A stretch of DNA of 43,046 bases, taken from assembly GCF_025143365.1 (NCBI RefSeq), contig NZ_JALXPE010000036.1:1-43046 (forward strand), given 5' to 3'. Origin of the DNA: Microbacterium sp. p3-SID336 (GTDB lineage: Bacteria > Actinomycetota > Actinomycetes > Actinomycetales > Microbacteriaceae). The position numbers and the translations under genes are program-made. Shown piece by piece: positions 17,899 through 26,277 of this stretch. The stretch's first letter is position 1. Every line of letters begins with the position of its first letter. The notes beneath the pieces are model-generated. The model searched no databases. It had not been told where the DNA came from and worked only from the letters and a program-made list of their open reading frames with translations.

Positions 17899-20439
17899 TC
17901 ATGAGGCGCCGCCGGGCGTCGACGCCGGGGCGAGGCTGCTCGCCTCTGCCGGGGCCGCGGGGGCCTGCTGGGCGGGCAGCCGGAGCCGCTTGAGCAGGAG
18001 CGCGTTGACGGCGACGATCACGCTGGAGCCGGACATGCTGATGGCGGCGATCTCCGGGGAGAGCATGATCCCGAACGCGGGGTAGAACACGCCGGCGGCG
18101 ATGGGCAGCGCGATCGCGTTGTAGCCGATGGCCCAGCCGAGGTTCTGCCGCATCTTCCGCAGCGTGCCCTTCCCGATCTTCAGCGCGATCGCGACATCGA
18201 GCGGGTCGGAGCGCATCAGGACGACGTCTGCGGTCTCGATGGCGACGTCGGTGCCGGCGCCGATCGCGATGCCGAGGTCCGCCTGGGCGAGGGCGGGGGC
18301 GTCGTTGACGCCGTCGCCGACCATCGCGACCTTCTTGCCGGATGCCTGGAGTTCGGCGATCTTGGCGGACTTGTCCTCGGGCAGCACGTCGGCGATCACG
18401 GTGTCGATGCCCAGCAGCGAGGCGATGCGCTCGGCGGTGGGCTTGTTGTCGCCGGTGAGCATCGCCACCTCGATGCCCTGCTCGTGGAGTGCGTCGATCG
18501 CGGCTTTCGCGGTGTCGCGGGGGGCGTCGGCGAGGGCGATCACGCCGGCGATCTGCCCGTCGACGGCGAACATGATCGCGGTGCGGCCGCCGTCTGCGAG
18601 GGCCTGCTGCTGCGAGACGACCGGGCCGGTGTCGATGCCCTGCGCGGCCATCAGCCGGGCGTTGCCGAGCACCACCTGCTTTCCGTCGACGGTGGCGATC
18701 GCGCCCTGCCCGGTGACGTTGCGGAACGCGGACGCGGTGCGGCGCGGGATGTTCCGGCTGTCGGCGTAGGTGACGATCGCCTTGGCCAGCGGGTGCTCCG
18801 ACTCCCGCTCGAGCGCGGCGGCGAGGGCGAGCAGCTCGAGGTCGTCCATGCCGATGGGGATGTAGTCGGTGACCTCCGGCTCGCCCTTGGTGAGCGTGCC
18901 GGTCTTGTCCAGCACGACGGTGTCGATGTGCGCGGCGGTCTCGATGCCGGTCGCGTTCTTGAACAGCACGCCGCGCTTGGCGCCCAGGCCCGTGCCGACC
19001 ATGATCGCGGTCGGCGTGGCGAGCCCGAGGGCGTCGGGGCAGGTGATGACGACGACGGTGATCGCGAACAGGATCGCCATCGGCACATCCGCCCCGGCGA
19101 GGAACCACACCAGGAAGGTCAGAGTGCCTCCGACGAGGGCGAGCAGGACGAGCCAGAACGCGGCCCGGTCGGCGAGACGCTGCCCAGGGGCCTTGGAGTT
19201 CTGCGCCTCCTGCACCAGCTTCACGATCTGCGCCAGCGCGGTGTCGGCGCCAACCTTCGTGGCGCGCACACGGAGTGTGCCGACGGTATTCACGGTCGCC
19301 CCGATCACCTCCGAGCCGGGCGCCTTCTCGACCGGCATGGACTCGCCGGTGACCATCGACTCGTCGATCTCGGACTCGCCGTCCTCCACCACGCCGTCGG
19401 TGGGGACCTTCGCGCCGGGGCGGATGAGCATGAGGTCACCGGGGACGACCTCGGAGGTGGGAATCTCGACCTCCTCGCCGTCGCGGAGGACGACCGCGCG
19501 GGCGGGCGCGAGCTCCAGCAGCCGACGGATGGCGTCGTTCGCGCCGCCCCGGGCGCGCATCTCGACCCAGTGCCCGAGCAGCACGAAGGTGGCCAGCACG
19601 GTCGCCGCCTCGTAGAAGACCTCGCCGCCGCCGGTGAGGGTGATGATCAGGCTGTAGATCCAGCCGGCGCCGACACCGACCGCGACCAGCACCATCATGT
19701 CCAGGGTGCGGGCCCGCAGAGCCCGGTAGGCGCCGTCGAAAAAGATCCAGGCCGAGTAGAAGATCACCGGCAGCGACACGATCAGCATGAACACGTCGTC
19801 GCGCAGCCCGAACGGGGCCGGCACTTCGAAGCCGAGCACCTCCCGGCCGATCGGGGACCACAGGGTGATCGGGATCGACAGGATCAACGCGACCAGGAAC
19901 CGGTTGCGCATGTCCCGGATCATCGCCGCCATCGACATGCCGCCGTGATGCCCGCCGTGGCCCATCACATCCTGCGCGCTGCGGCCGGCCGGCTGAGCCC
20001 CGTGATCGTGCCCACCCTCGGTGGCCGGAGCGTGACCGGCATGCTCACCGGCGTCCATGGCGGAGTGGTCCGCGTGGTCCGCTGCCGGGTGCGGGTGCTC
20101 GTGCCCCGCCGGGGTGTCATGACCGGTGGAGACCGCGCGTCCCTCGTGCTCGGCGTGGTCGTGGTGGTCGGCGTGCTCGTGAGGTTCGTGGGCGGGGTCG
20201 CAGATGTGGTCCGGGACGGACTGCCCGGCGCAGTGGTAGCCACATTCGATCACCCACTTCTGCAGGTGCGCGACCGAGGTGGCCTGCGGGTCGTAGGTGA
20301 CGGTCGCGGTCTGGGAGACCGGGTTCGCGTCGACGGACAGGACGCCCGGCTGGCGGGCGAGGTGGGCTTCGGTGACGTTCTTGGAGGTCGCGCGGATCAT
20401 GCCGCTGACCTGCAGGGTCACGGTCTTGGTGTCGGTCAT
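17899..20439 (-). CDS. P1B-type heavy-metal ATPase with CPD motif and His-rich N-terminus
   Basis: 846 residues from the ATG at 20439, which overlaps the xfp stop (ATGA); an in-frame extension upstream is a shadow of xfp. Residues 1-75 form an HMA-like fold, but the usual GMTCxxC is replaced by GMIRATSKN; a CGYHC lies at 66-70. Residues ~80-170 are very rich in His, Asp and Met ([24 protein letters not shown]). The P-type core is complete: TGES, phosphorylation site DKTGTLT (Asp511), [22 protein letters not shown]. The membrane metal-binding motif is CPD (467-469), not CPC, CPH, SPC or TPC. Class and ion are therefore uncertain; copper is likely from context. Confidence 0.9.
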   Translation of the reverse strand: MTDTKTVTLQVSGMIRATSKNVTEAHLARQPGVLSVDANPVSQTATVTYDPQATSVAHLQKWVIECGYHCAGQSVPDHICDPAHEPHEHADHHDHAEHEGRAVSTGHDTPAGHEHPHPAADHADHSAMDAGEHAGHAPATEGGHDHGAQPAGRSAQDVMGHGGHHGGMSMAAMIRDMRNRFLVALILSIPITLWSPIGREVLGFEVPAPFGLRDDVFMLIVSLPVIFYSAWIFFDGAYRALRARTLDMMVLVAVGVGAGWIYSLIITLTGGGEVFYEAATVLATFVLLGHWVEMRARGGANDAIRRLLELAPARAVVLRDGEEVEIPTSEVVPGDLMLIRPGAKVPTDGVVEDGESEIDESMVTGESMPVEKAPGSEVIGATVNTVGTLRVRATKVGADTALAQIVKLVQEAQNSKAPGQRLADRAAFWLVLLALVGGTLTFLVWFLAGADVPMAILFAITVVVITCPDALGLATPTAIMVGTGLGAKRGVLFKNATGIETAAHIDTVVLDKTGTLTKGEPEVTDYIPIGMDDLELLALAAALERESEHPLAKAIVTYADSRNIPRRTASAFRNVTGQGAIATVDGKQVVLGNARLMAAQGIDTGPVVSQQQALADGGRTAIMFAVDGQIAGVIALADAPRDTAKAAIDALHEQGIEVAMLTGDNKPTAERIASLLGIDTVIADVLPEDKSAKIAELQASGKKVAMVGDGVNDAPALAQADLGIAIGAGTDVAIETADVVLMRSDPLDVAIALKIGKGTLRKMRQNLGWAIGYNAIALPIAAGVFYPAFGIMLSPEIAAISMSGSSVIVAVNALLLKRLRLPAQQAPAAPAEASSLAPASTPGGAS

Positions 20440-22889
20440 CGGATTTCCTTCGCGGTGGAGGGGCGGTTCAGGTCGGTGTCGGGGTGGGGCCAGCGCCAGT
20501 CGGCGACGGCGGGGATGTCGGTGCCGTGCTCGCGGGTGTGGGCGCGGGCGCACAGCCGGGCGTCGACGAGTTCCTGCCGCAGCTGCGCGTGGGTCGCAGC
20601 AAGGCCCGGGACGTGGTCGAGGACGTCGATCGCGAGCCGGTAGCGGTCGAGGTCGTTGAGCATGACCATGTCGAACGGCGTCGTGGTGGTGCCCTTCTCC
20701 ACGAAGCCGCGCACGTGCAGGTTCTGGTGCCCGGCGCGCTTGTAGGTGAGCCGGTGGATCAGCCACGGGTAGCCGTGGTACGCGAAGATCACCGGCTTGT
20801 CGGGGGTGAAGATCGCGTCGAACTCCCCGTCCGGCAGCCCGTGCGGATGCTGGTCCTCGGACTGCAGCCGGGTCAGGTCGACCACGTTCACGACCCGCAC
20901 CGACAGGCCCGGGATGTGCTCGCGCAGCAGCGCGGCCGCGGCGAGGACCTCCAGGGTGGGCACGTCGCCAGCGGCGGCGAGCACCACGTCCGGCTCGCTC
21001 CCCTCCGTCTCGGTGCCCGCCCACGGCAGGATGCCCAGGCCCCGGGTGCAGTGCTCGATCGCCTCATCCATCGTCAGCCACTGCGGGGCGGGCTGCTTCC
21101 CGGCGACGACGACGTTGATGTAGCCGGTGGAACGCAGGCAGTGATCGTACGTGGACAGCAGCGTGTTCGCGTCGAACGGGAGGTAGACCCGCACGACGTC
21201 GGGGCTCTTGTTCAGAGCGAGGTCGATGAACCCGGGATCCTGATGGCTGAACCCGTTGTGGTCCTGCCGCCAGACGTGGCTGGAGAGCAGGTAGTTGAAG
21301 CTCGGCACCGGTTCCCGCCAGGGCACCTCGCGGGCCGCTTCGAGCCATTTGGCGTGCTGGTTGAACATCGAGTCGACGATGTGCGTGAACGCCTCGTAGC
21401 AGTTGAACAGACCGTGCCGGCCGGTCAGGACGTACCCTTCCAGCCACCCCTGGCACTGGTGCTCGCTGAGCACCTCCATCACCCGCCCGGTCGGGGCCAG
21501 ATGCTCGTCCACCGGCAGCACGGTCGCGTTCCACTGCTTGCCGGTGGCCTCGAACACGGGCGGGGCGAGCCGGTTGGAGGCGGTCTCGTCGGGGCCGAAG
21601 ATGCGGAAGTTGTCCGGGTTGTGCCGGATCACGTCGGCGAGCCACTCGCCGAGCACCCGGGTCGCCTCCCCGGTTTCCGCGCCTCGCGCCTCGGGGTCGA
21701 CCGGGTGGGCGTGGTCGCGGAAGTCGCCCAGGCGCAGCGGGACGGTCAGCTGCCCGCCGTTCGCGACCGGGTTCGCGCTCATCCGCCGCACTCCCGCCGG
21801 GGCGGCGGCGACCGTGGCGGGGAACGGGGCGCCGTCGGCGTCGAAGAGCTCGTCGGGCCGGTAGGAGGCCAGCCAGTCCTGGAGGATCTGCAGGTGCTCG
21901 GGGGTGTCGCGGACCTCGGCGAGCGGCACCTGGTGGGACCGCCAGGTGCCCTCCACGGGGAGCCCGTCGATCACCGGCGGGCAGGTCCAGCCCTTCGGGC
22001 TGCGCAGCACGATCGCTGGCCACGCAGGCCGGCCCTCCAGGGTGCCGGCCGCCGCGGCGGCCTTGATGTCCGCGATCCGGTCCAGCACCTCGTCCAGCAC
22101 GCCGGCGAACCGGGCGTGGGACTCCCGCGGGTCCTCGCCGTCGAAGCCGACGGTGACCACAAACGGCTCGTGCCCGTAGCCGCGCAGCAGCGCGACCAGC
22201 TCGTCCTCGGGGATGCGGGACAGCACCGTCGGGTTGGCGATCTTGTACCCGTTCAGGTGCAGGATCGGCAGCACCACCCCGTCCGCGGCGGGGTTGAGGA
22301 ACTTGTTGCCGTGCCACGCGGTCGCCAGCGGCCCGGTCTCGGCCTCCCCGTCGCCGATCACGCAGGCGACCAGCAGGTCCGGGTTGTCGAACGCGGCGCC
22401 GTAGGCGTGGACGAGGGAGTAGCCGAGCTCGCCGCCCTCGTTGATCGACCCGGGCGTGTCCGGGGAGGCGTGCGAGGGGATGCCGCCGGGGAAGGAGAAC
22501 TGCCGGAACAGCGCCCGCAGCCCCTCCTCGGTGCGGTCGATCCGCGGGTACAGCTCCGTGTAGGTACCGTCCAGGTAGGCGTTGGCGACCATGCCCGGCC
22601 CGCCGTGCCCCGGACCGGTCACGTACAGCGTGTTCAGATCCCGGTCGGTGATCGCCCGGTTGAGGTGGGCGTACAGGAAGTTCAGGCCCGGGGTGGTGCC
22701 CCAGTGCCCCAGCAGCCGGGGCTTGATGTGCTCCGCGATGAGCGGGTCGCGCAGCAGCGGGTTGTCCAGCAGGTAGATCTGCCCGATGCTCAGGTAGTTC
22801 GCCGCCCGCCACCACGCATCCACCCCCTCCAATCGTTCCGGGGTGACGGCGGTGGTGCGGTGGGCCCAGCGGGCCGGTGCGGTGCTCAT
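20436..22889 (-). CDS. xfp: Xylulose-5-P/fructose-6-P phosphoketolase
   Basis: 817 residues, the normal family length; GAGGAG precedes the ATG at 22889. Phosphoketolase signatures are clear: [20 protein letters not shown] and the thiamine-diphosphate motif [22 protein letters not shown], plus [14 protein letters not shown] and [19 protein letters not shown]. The enzyme cleaves xylulose-5-P (and often fructose-6-P) with phosphate, giving acetyl-P and glyceraldehyde-3-P (or erythrose-4-P). Acetyl-P would feed the acetate kinase at 30447-31610, and glyceraldehyde-3-P the type II GAPDH. It is coupled to the CPD ATPase by a 4-base overlap, tying carbon and metal functions in one transcript. Confidence 0.96.
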   Translation of the reverse strand: MSTAPARWAHRTTAVTPERLEGVDAWWRAANYLSIGQIYLLDNPLLRDPLIAEHIKPRLLGHWGTTPGLNFLYAHLNRAITDRDLNTLYVTGPGHGGPGMVANAYLDGTYTELYPRIDRTEEGLRALFRQFSFPGGIPSHASPDTPGSINEGGELGYSLVHAYGAAFDNPDLLVACVIGDGEAETGPLATAWHGNKFLNPAADGVVLPILHLNGYKIANPTVLSRIPEDELVALLRGYGHEPFVVTVGFDGEDPRESHARFAGVLDEVLDRIADIKAAAAAGTLEGRPAWPAIVLRSPKGWTCPPVIDGLPVEGTWRSHQVPLAEVRDTPEHLQILQDWLASYRPDELFDADGAPFPATVAAAPAGVRRMSANPVANGGQLTVPLRLGDFRDHAHPVDPEARGAETGEATRVLGEWLADVIRHNPDNFRIFGPDETASNRLAPPVFEATGKQWNATVLPVDEHLAPTGRVMEVLSEHQCQGWLEGYVLTGRHGLFNCYEAFTHIVDSMFNQHAKWLEAAREVPWREPVPSFNYLLSSHVWRQDHNGFSHQDPGFIDLALNKSPDVVRVYLPFDANTLLSTYDHCLRSTGYINVVVAGKQPAPQWLTMDEAIEHCTRGLGILPWAGTETEGSEPDVVLAAAGDVPTLEVLAAAALLREHIPGLSVRVVNVVDLTRLQSEDQHPHGLPDGEFDAIFTPDKPVIFAYHGYPWLIHRLTYKRAGHQNLHVRGFVEKGTTTTPFDMVMLNDLDRYRLAIDVLDHVPGLAATHAQLRQELVDARLCARAHTREHGTDIPAVADWRWPHPDTDLNRPSTAKEIR

Positions 22890-22951
22890 GGTCGGTCTCC
22901 TCGCGGTTCGCGGCCGGGGCCGCCGAATGTGGTCATGGTGATGGTGGTCAT
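22886..22951 (-). CDS. Possible 21-residue coupling peptide between BNR lipoprotein and xfp
   Basis: A minimal open frame, [21 protein letters not shown]. Its ATG overlaps the stop of the lipoprotein gene (ATGA) and its stop overlaps the xfp start (ATGA). The double overlap would carry ribosomes across an otherwise untranslated 58-base spacer. It could equally be chance, because xfp has its own GAGGAG, which lies inside this frame. No homology is suggested. Confidence 0.3.
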   Translation of the reverse strand: MTTITMTTFGGPGREPRGDRP

Positions 22952-23805
22952 TGTGCGGTCCCTGTCGGGAGGACGACGGTGGTCTCGGTGCCGTGGATCC
23001 AGACGATGCCGCGGTCGTCGACGAGCACGACCGCCCCATCTGCGTTCCCGAGCGCCTGGACGGTGCCCGTGGCGGCGCCGACGCTGTCCCAGGATCCGGT
23101 GCCGGTGAGCCGCCAGAGGGTGCCGTCGGTGTCGACGCCGACCAGCCCGCCCGTGGAGTCCGCCTCCACCAGGTAGAGCGGGGGCGCATCCGCGACGAGG
23201 TCGAAGGTGGCGCCTGCATCCCGGCTCTCCTGCAGGCCCTGCCGCGTCGCGGCGTAGAGGGTGCCGTCGGTGGTGACGGTCAGGTCGGCGGCGGGGAGCT
23301 CGGCGCCGTCGATCCAGGTGGTCCCGCCGTCGGGGCTGGTGCGGATGGTGATCGAGCTGGACCCGATCCCGTGGATCGCACCGTCTCCGGCGGTGAGGAC
23401 GTGGAAGTCCTCCTGCCCGGTGAACGCGACCGGCTCCCAGGTGGTCCCGGCGTCGGTGCTTCGGATGAGTCCCAGGTTGTGCTCGCCGAGCTCCGCCGGG
23501 GTGTTCGGTCCGGGGTGCCCGGAGGCGTAGAGGACGTCGCCGTCGGCGGTCAGGCCCATCGCGTCGAAGTCCGCGCCTCCCAGGGGGCCGGAGACGTCGC
23601 CGGTGTCGGTGAGGGTGTAGAGGCCGGTGTGGGTGCCCAGCAGCACGGTGCTCCCGCCGAGGTCGACGATGCCGTGCACATGACCGAGACCCGTGTCCGG
23701 GGCGGGTGCCGAGATGGCGGTCGGCGTGGGGGTGCAGCCGGTCAGCAGCAGGCCCGCGGCAGCGGCGACGGCAGCGGCCGTGATCGTGGTGGCGTTGCTG
23801 CTCAT
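22948..23805 (-). CDS. BNR/sialidase-like beta-propeller lipoprotein (F510_1955-type)
   Basis: 285 residues. The signal peptide ends in the lipobox LLTGC. The mature part has repeated BNR-like motifs, [29 protein letters not shown] and [14 protein letters not shown] (S-x-D-x-G-x-T-x-W/F), typical of sialidase-like propellers. It begins with [11 protein letters not shown], whose His residues are conserved in the propeller lipoproteins that accompany bacterial copper clusters and are annotated as F510_1955-family glycosylhydrolases. Whether it is an enzyme is unclear; metal or ligand binding on the cell surface is as likely. The ATG at 23805 overlaps the stop of the 32-residue membrane peptide gene (ATGA). 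Confidence 0.82.
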   Translation of the reverse strand: MSSNATTITAAAVAAAAGLLLTGCTPTPTAISAPAPDTGLGHVHGIVDLGGSTVLLGTHTGLYTLTDTGDVSGPLGGADFDAMGLTADGDVLYASGHPGPNTPAELGEHNLGLIRSTDAGTTWEPVAFTGQEDFHVLTAGDGAIHGIGSSSITIRTSPDGGTTWIDGAELPAADLTVTTDGTLYAATRQGLQESRDAGATFDLVADAPPLYLVEADSTGGLVGVDTDGTLWRLTGTGSWDSVGAATGTVQALGNADGAVVLVDDRGIVWIHGTETTVVLPTGTAQ

Positions 23806-23900
23806 GCGATCGCCTGGATGAAGAGGATGGTCGCCGCGGAGAGGATGATCAGGGCGAGGATGATGCCCACGAAGCACGCGGCCAGAGTCCGGGAAGTCAT
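23802..23900 (-). CDS. 32-residue single-pass membrane protein
   Basis: A short gene starting at an ATG with GAAAGG seven bases upstream, and ending in a 4-base ATGA overlap with the BNR lipoprotein. The product has a short N-terminus (MTSRTLAAC) and one hydrophobic helix (FVGIILALIILSAATILFI). A good ribosome-binding site, coupling to the next gene and a coherent transmembrane segment support a real microprotein, perhaps a membrane partner of the lipoprotein or of the neighbouring ATPase. It is the first gene after the terminator-like hairpin at 23951-23993, so it may open a separate transcription unit. Confidence 0.6.
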   Translation of the reverse strand: MTSRTLAACFVGIILALIILSAATILFIQAIA

Positions 23901-23950
23901 GATGGGCCTTTCGACGGGCCGGCGCTGTCGGTCAGGACGGATGCGCCGGG

Positions 23951-23993
23951 CCTCGGGCGGGGCCAGGTCAGGGGTGGTCGGCCCCGCCCGAGG
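23951..23993 (-). terminator. Strong hairpin after the DUF305 gene
   Basis: Perfect 14-base inverted repeat: CCTCGGGCGGGGCC (23951-23964) and GGCCCCGCCCGAGG (23980-23993) around a 15-base loop, starting 8 bases beyond the DUF305 stop. There is no T-run on the minus strand, which is common for actinobacterial terminators. It would separate the CsoR-headed copper genes from the lipoprotein/xfp/ATPase genes, at least partly. Confidence 0.65.
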
Positions 23994-24001
23994 GGTTCGG
24001 G

Positions 24002-24628
24002 TCAGAGGGTGGCGAGGATGTCCTGCATGGTGGTGATCTCGGCGGTCTGTCCGTCGATGATCTGCTGGGCGAGCGCGGCCACGTCCGGGTTCTCGCCGTT
24101 GTTCAGCACCATCTGGGCCATGGTGACGGCGCCCTGGTGGTGGCCGACCATGCCCTCGAGGAACAGCCGGGTCGCCTCGACCCCGGTGGCGGCGTCCAGG
24201 GCGGCCATGTCGTCGTCGGACATCATCCCGTCGCCGTGGTCCATGCCGCCCATCCCGCCCATGTCGGACATGGAGTCGTCGTAGGGGATTCCCCAGTCCT
24301 CGAGCCAGCCCTTCATGGTCTGGATCTCGGGGCCTTGGGCGGCTTTGATCTGCTCGGCGAGGGTCACGACCCGCTCGTCGATGCCGTCCTTGGCCAGGAT
24401 CTGATCGGCCATCTCGATGGCCTGTTCGTGGTGCGGGATCATCATCGTGACGAACATCTCGTCAGCGGAGTTGAACGATGCCTGCTCGGAGGGGGCGGGG
24501 GTGCTGCTGGTCATGCCGCCGGGGCCGTGGTCCATGCCGGGCATGGATCCGTCGGTGGGGGCGCAGCCGGCGAGCACGAGCGCAGCGGCGAGCGCGCCGG
24601 TGCTCAGCGCGAGAATGCGGAAACGCAT
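24002..24628 (-). CDS. DUF305 lipoprotein
   Basis: 208 residues. The signal peptide has lipobox VLAGC; the start at 24628 gives a normal signal sequence, while the in-frame extension upstream is Arg-rich. Two DUF305 repeats carry the family His pairs: MIPHHEQAIEMAD and MVGHHQGAVTMAQM. A Met/Asp/His linker lies between them (MSDMGGMGGMDHGDGMMSDDDM), and PGMDHGPGGM is near the N-terminus. DUF305 proteins are ferritin-like four-helix proteins common in copper and silver resistance loci, where they probably bind or sequester metal outside the membrane. It sits between DUF6153 and a strong hairpin. Confidence 0.92.
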   Translation of the reverse strand: MRFRILALSTGALAAALVLAGCAPTDGSMPGMDHGPGGMTSSTPAPSEQASFNSADEMFVTMMIPHHEQAIEMADQILAKDGIDERVVTLAEQIKAAQGPEIQTMKGWLEDWGIPYDDSMSDMGGMGGMDHGDGMMSDDDMAALDAATGVEATRLFLEGMVGHHQGAVTMAQMVLNNGENPDVAALAQQIIDGQTAEITTMQDILATL

Positions 24629-24733
24629 GGGTGGGTGTCCTTGTCTAGTCGGTCGAATGGTGAGTTGATTCCCGTGCCGTATGCGGGCACGGCGCAGCAT
24701 CTCCCGGCACAGCGGTGACGGGAGGGCGGGGAA

Positions 24734-25225
24734 TCAGGTTCGACTGATCGACAGGACGATGAGGGAAGGTGGTCGGGGGTGCGGTAACGCGGTGAGCACA
24801 TTCCGCCCGTGCAGGCGCAGCAGGGCGAGGGCGGTGCCCAGGCGGGCCAGCAGCGCCGGGGCGAGCAGCACGATAGTGGCGGCCAGCAGCGCCAGCACGC
24901 ACGCCATCATCAGCATCGAATGGTCCGGCATTCCGCCCGAGCTGTCGCAGTCGCCCTCGCAGTGCCCGCCCGAAGCCTCGGGGCCTGTCCCGATGGTGTT
25001 CTCGAGCATGCTCCCGGTCGCGACGGTGCCGCCCAGGTCAGAGTCGGGCGCGGCATGGGCGGCTTCGGAGGCCGCTGCGGGGGTGTCGGCGTGCCCGCTG
25101 GTGAGCGTGCCGGTGAGGGTGTGCATGGCCAGCAGGCCGGCGATCAGCAGGAGCGCGGTCGCGAAGGTCAGCAGCAGCCGGTGCAGCCCGGATGGGGCGT
25201 GCACCAGGGTTCGGATGTGGTTCAC
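24734..25225 (-). CDS. DUF6153-type membrane protein with Cys/His/Met-rich loop
   Basis: 163 residues from a GTG preceded by AAGGAGG. Two membrane segments are visible: LLLTFATALLLIAGLLAMHTL and MLMMACVLALLAATIVLLAPALLA. Between them a polar loop contains GGHCEGDCDSSGGMPDHSMLMM, a potential metal-binding cluster. This matches DUF6153, an actinobacterial family found near DUF305 and copper genes. The function is unknown; metal sensing or binding at the membrane is an inference from composition and neighbours. A CCGTGCC/GGCACGG hairpin (24672-24692) follows the gene and could be a weak terminator. Confidence 0.72.
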   Translation of the reverse strand: MNHIRTLVHAPSGLHRLLLTFATALLLIAGLLAMHTLTGTLTSGHADTPAAASEAAHAAPDSDLGGTVATGSMLENTIGTGPEASGGHCEGDCDSSGGMPDHSMLMMACVLALLAATIVLLAPALLARLGTALALLRLHGRNVLTALPHPRPPSLIVLSISRT

Positions 25226-25379
25226 CGCCGACCTCCTTCCCGCGTCCAGCGTACCCCGGTGTGCCTGGATCCCCGCCGGCGCCGATCGGGCGCACGGCGG
25301 TCCTGCCCAGCCTGGTCGCCCGACCGATGCCTGGCCAGGGGCGATGGTCCCGGATGGGGACCGGTGCGCGGCAGCCGGC

Positions 25380-25961
25380 TCATCGGCGGCCCGTTCCGGC
25401 GCGGTGGGCCTTCTCCATCAGAGCCAGCAGCCCGAGGGCGTCGTCCTTGATCTGGGTGCGGCCGACGACGGCCCAGTTGCGGGCGAGGTGATCGCGGAGA
25501 TAGTCGAGGATGTGCTCGAGGGGGACGGTGTGCCAGGAGCCGGACCGATGGGGGCGGGCGGTGTTGCCGAACGCGACCGTGCGGATCAGGTGGCCCTCCG
25601 GGGCGAGGACCTGCCCGGTCGTCAGCAGCTCCTGGACGAGGGCGGGCGCGTCGGCGGGGGTGCAGCAGCCGAACCGGGCGAACGCGGCCTCCAGCACCGC
25701 GGGGTCGCGCATCGCGGGGTTCAGCTTCGGGGCGCCCTCCTTGACCTCGCCGACGATCATGTCCGGCGCCCCGGGGCGGGCGCCGAGGGCCGGGTCGGGG
25801 TCGTCGCCGGGGATGTGGTGCAGTCGGATCGCGAGGATGTCCAGGTCGGTGACGGTGCGCGGCCCGTCCGGACCGGTCGCGTCCAGCACTGGGTACTCGG
25901 CGACGGTGAAGTACCCGTTCACCCGCAGGTAGGCCTGCACCAGCCCGACCGCTGTATCCAT
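25380..25961 (-). CDS. Possible PD-(D/E)XK-like protein of unknown function
   Basis: 193 residues starting MDTAVGLVQAYLRVNGYFTV, with GGGAAAGGGGG upstream. The first half reads like a PD-(D/E)XK nuclease core: an N-terminal helix with Gly-Tyr, then TVTDLDILAIRL (acidic Asp) and DMIVGEVKEGAPKLN (E-x-K). The second half is helical (AAFARFGCCTPADAPALVQELL). Nuclease-like domains of this size are also used as structural modules, so activity is uncertain. It sits between DUF6153 and the YHS protein inside the copper run, an odd place for a nuclease. The fold call is my own reading of the motif pattern. Confidence 0.6.
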   Translation of the reverse strand: MDTAVGLVQAYLRVNGYFTVAEYPVLDATGPDGPRTVTDLDILAIRLHHIPGDDPDPALGARPGAPDMIVGEVKEGAPKLNPAMRDPAVLEAAFARFGCCTPADAPALVQELLTTGQVLAPEGHLIRTVAFGNTARPHRSGSWHTVPLEHILDYLRDHLARNWAVVGRTQIKDDALGLLALMEKAHRAGTGRR

Positions 25962-25990
25962 CCCGCGCCCCCTTTCCCTGCCGTCGTGGG

Positions 25991-26257
25991 TCAGGCGGCG
26001 TTGGCGTAGCGGGCGGGGTCGGCGTCGAACAGCGGCCCGCACTCGGGGCAGCAGAACCAGTACCGCGCGCTCTCGTAGTCGCGGAACAGGCCGCGCTTCT
26101 CGGCCCATGCCGGGTCGACCTGGTTGCCGGGCATGACCGGGCAGGTGACGAGGTCGGTCGCCCCGGCCGGGGGCTCGTGGTGATGGTGCTCGTGGGACCC
26201 GTGATCGTGCGCGACGTGCTCGTGGTCGTGGTGCTCGTGGTCGTGGTCGTGTGTCAT
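25991..26257 (-). CDS. His-rich YHS-like metal-binding protein
   Basis: 88 residues. The first ~30 are a His/Asp/Glu run (HDHDHEHHDHEHVAHDHG and HEHHHHE). The rest resembles a YHS/TRASH domain: LVTCPVMPGNQVDPAW, YWFCCPECGPLFDADPARY, with a CP..CCPEC cysteine set. YHS domains often accompany or are fused to copper ATPases and chaperones. A His-rich arm plus a Cys-pair domain suggests a cytoplasmic metal buffer or delivery protein for CopA, whose gene ends 20 bases upstream. Confidence 0.8.
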   Translation of the reverse strand: MTHDHDHEHHDHEHVAHDHGSHEHHHHEPPAGATDLVTCPVMPGNQVDPAWAEKRGLFRDYESARYWFCCPECGPLFDADPARYANAA

Positions 26258-26277
26258 AGCTGTCTCCTTGCGGGGTG

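Noticed and set aside
14811..17993. 1060-codon open frame on the plus strand opposite the GH65 fusion
   Set aside because: It mirrors the minus-strand gene; the translation is Val/Gly/Arg-rich without domains, whereas the minus strand has clear HAD and GH65 motifs. A product of high GC codon bias.
17899..21024. Longer version of the CPD ATPase extending ~195 codons upstream
   Set aside because: The extension lies inside xfp and is Arg/Pro-rich; the ATG at 20439 gives the ATGA overlap usual in this island.
20484..23108. 874-codon plus-strand frame opposite xfp
   Set aside because: Antisense shadow of phosphoketolase; no recognisable motifs.
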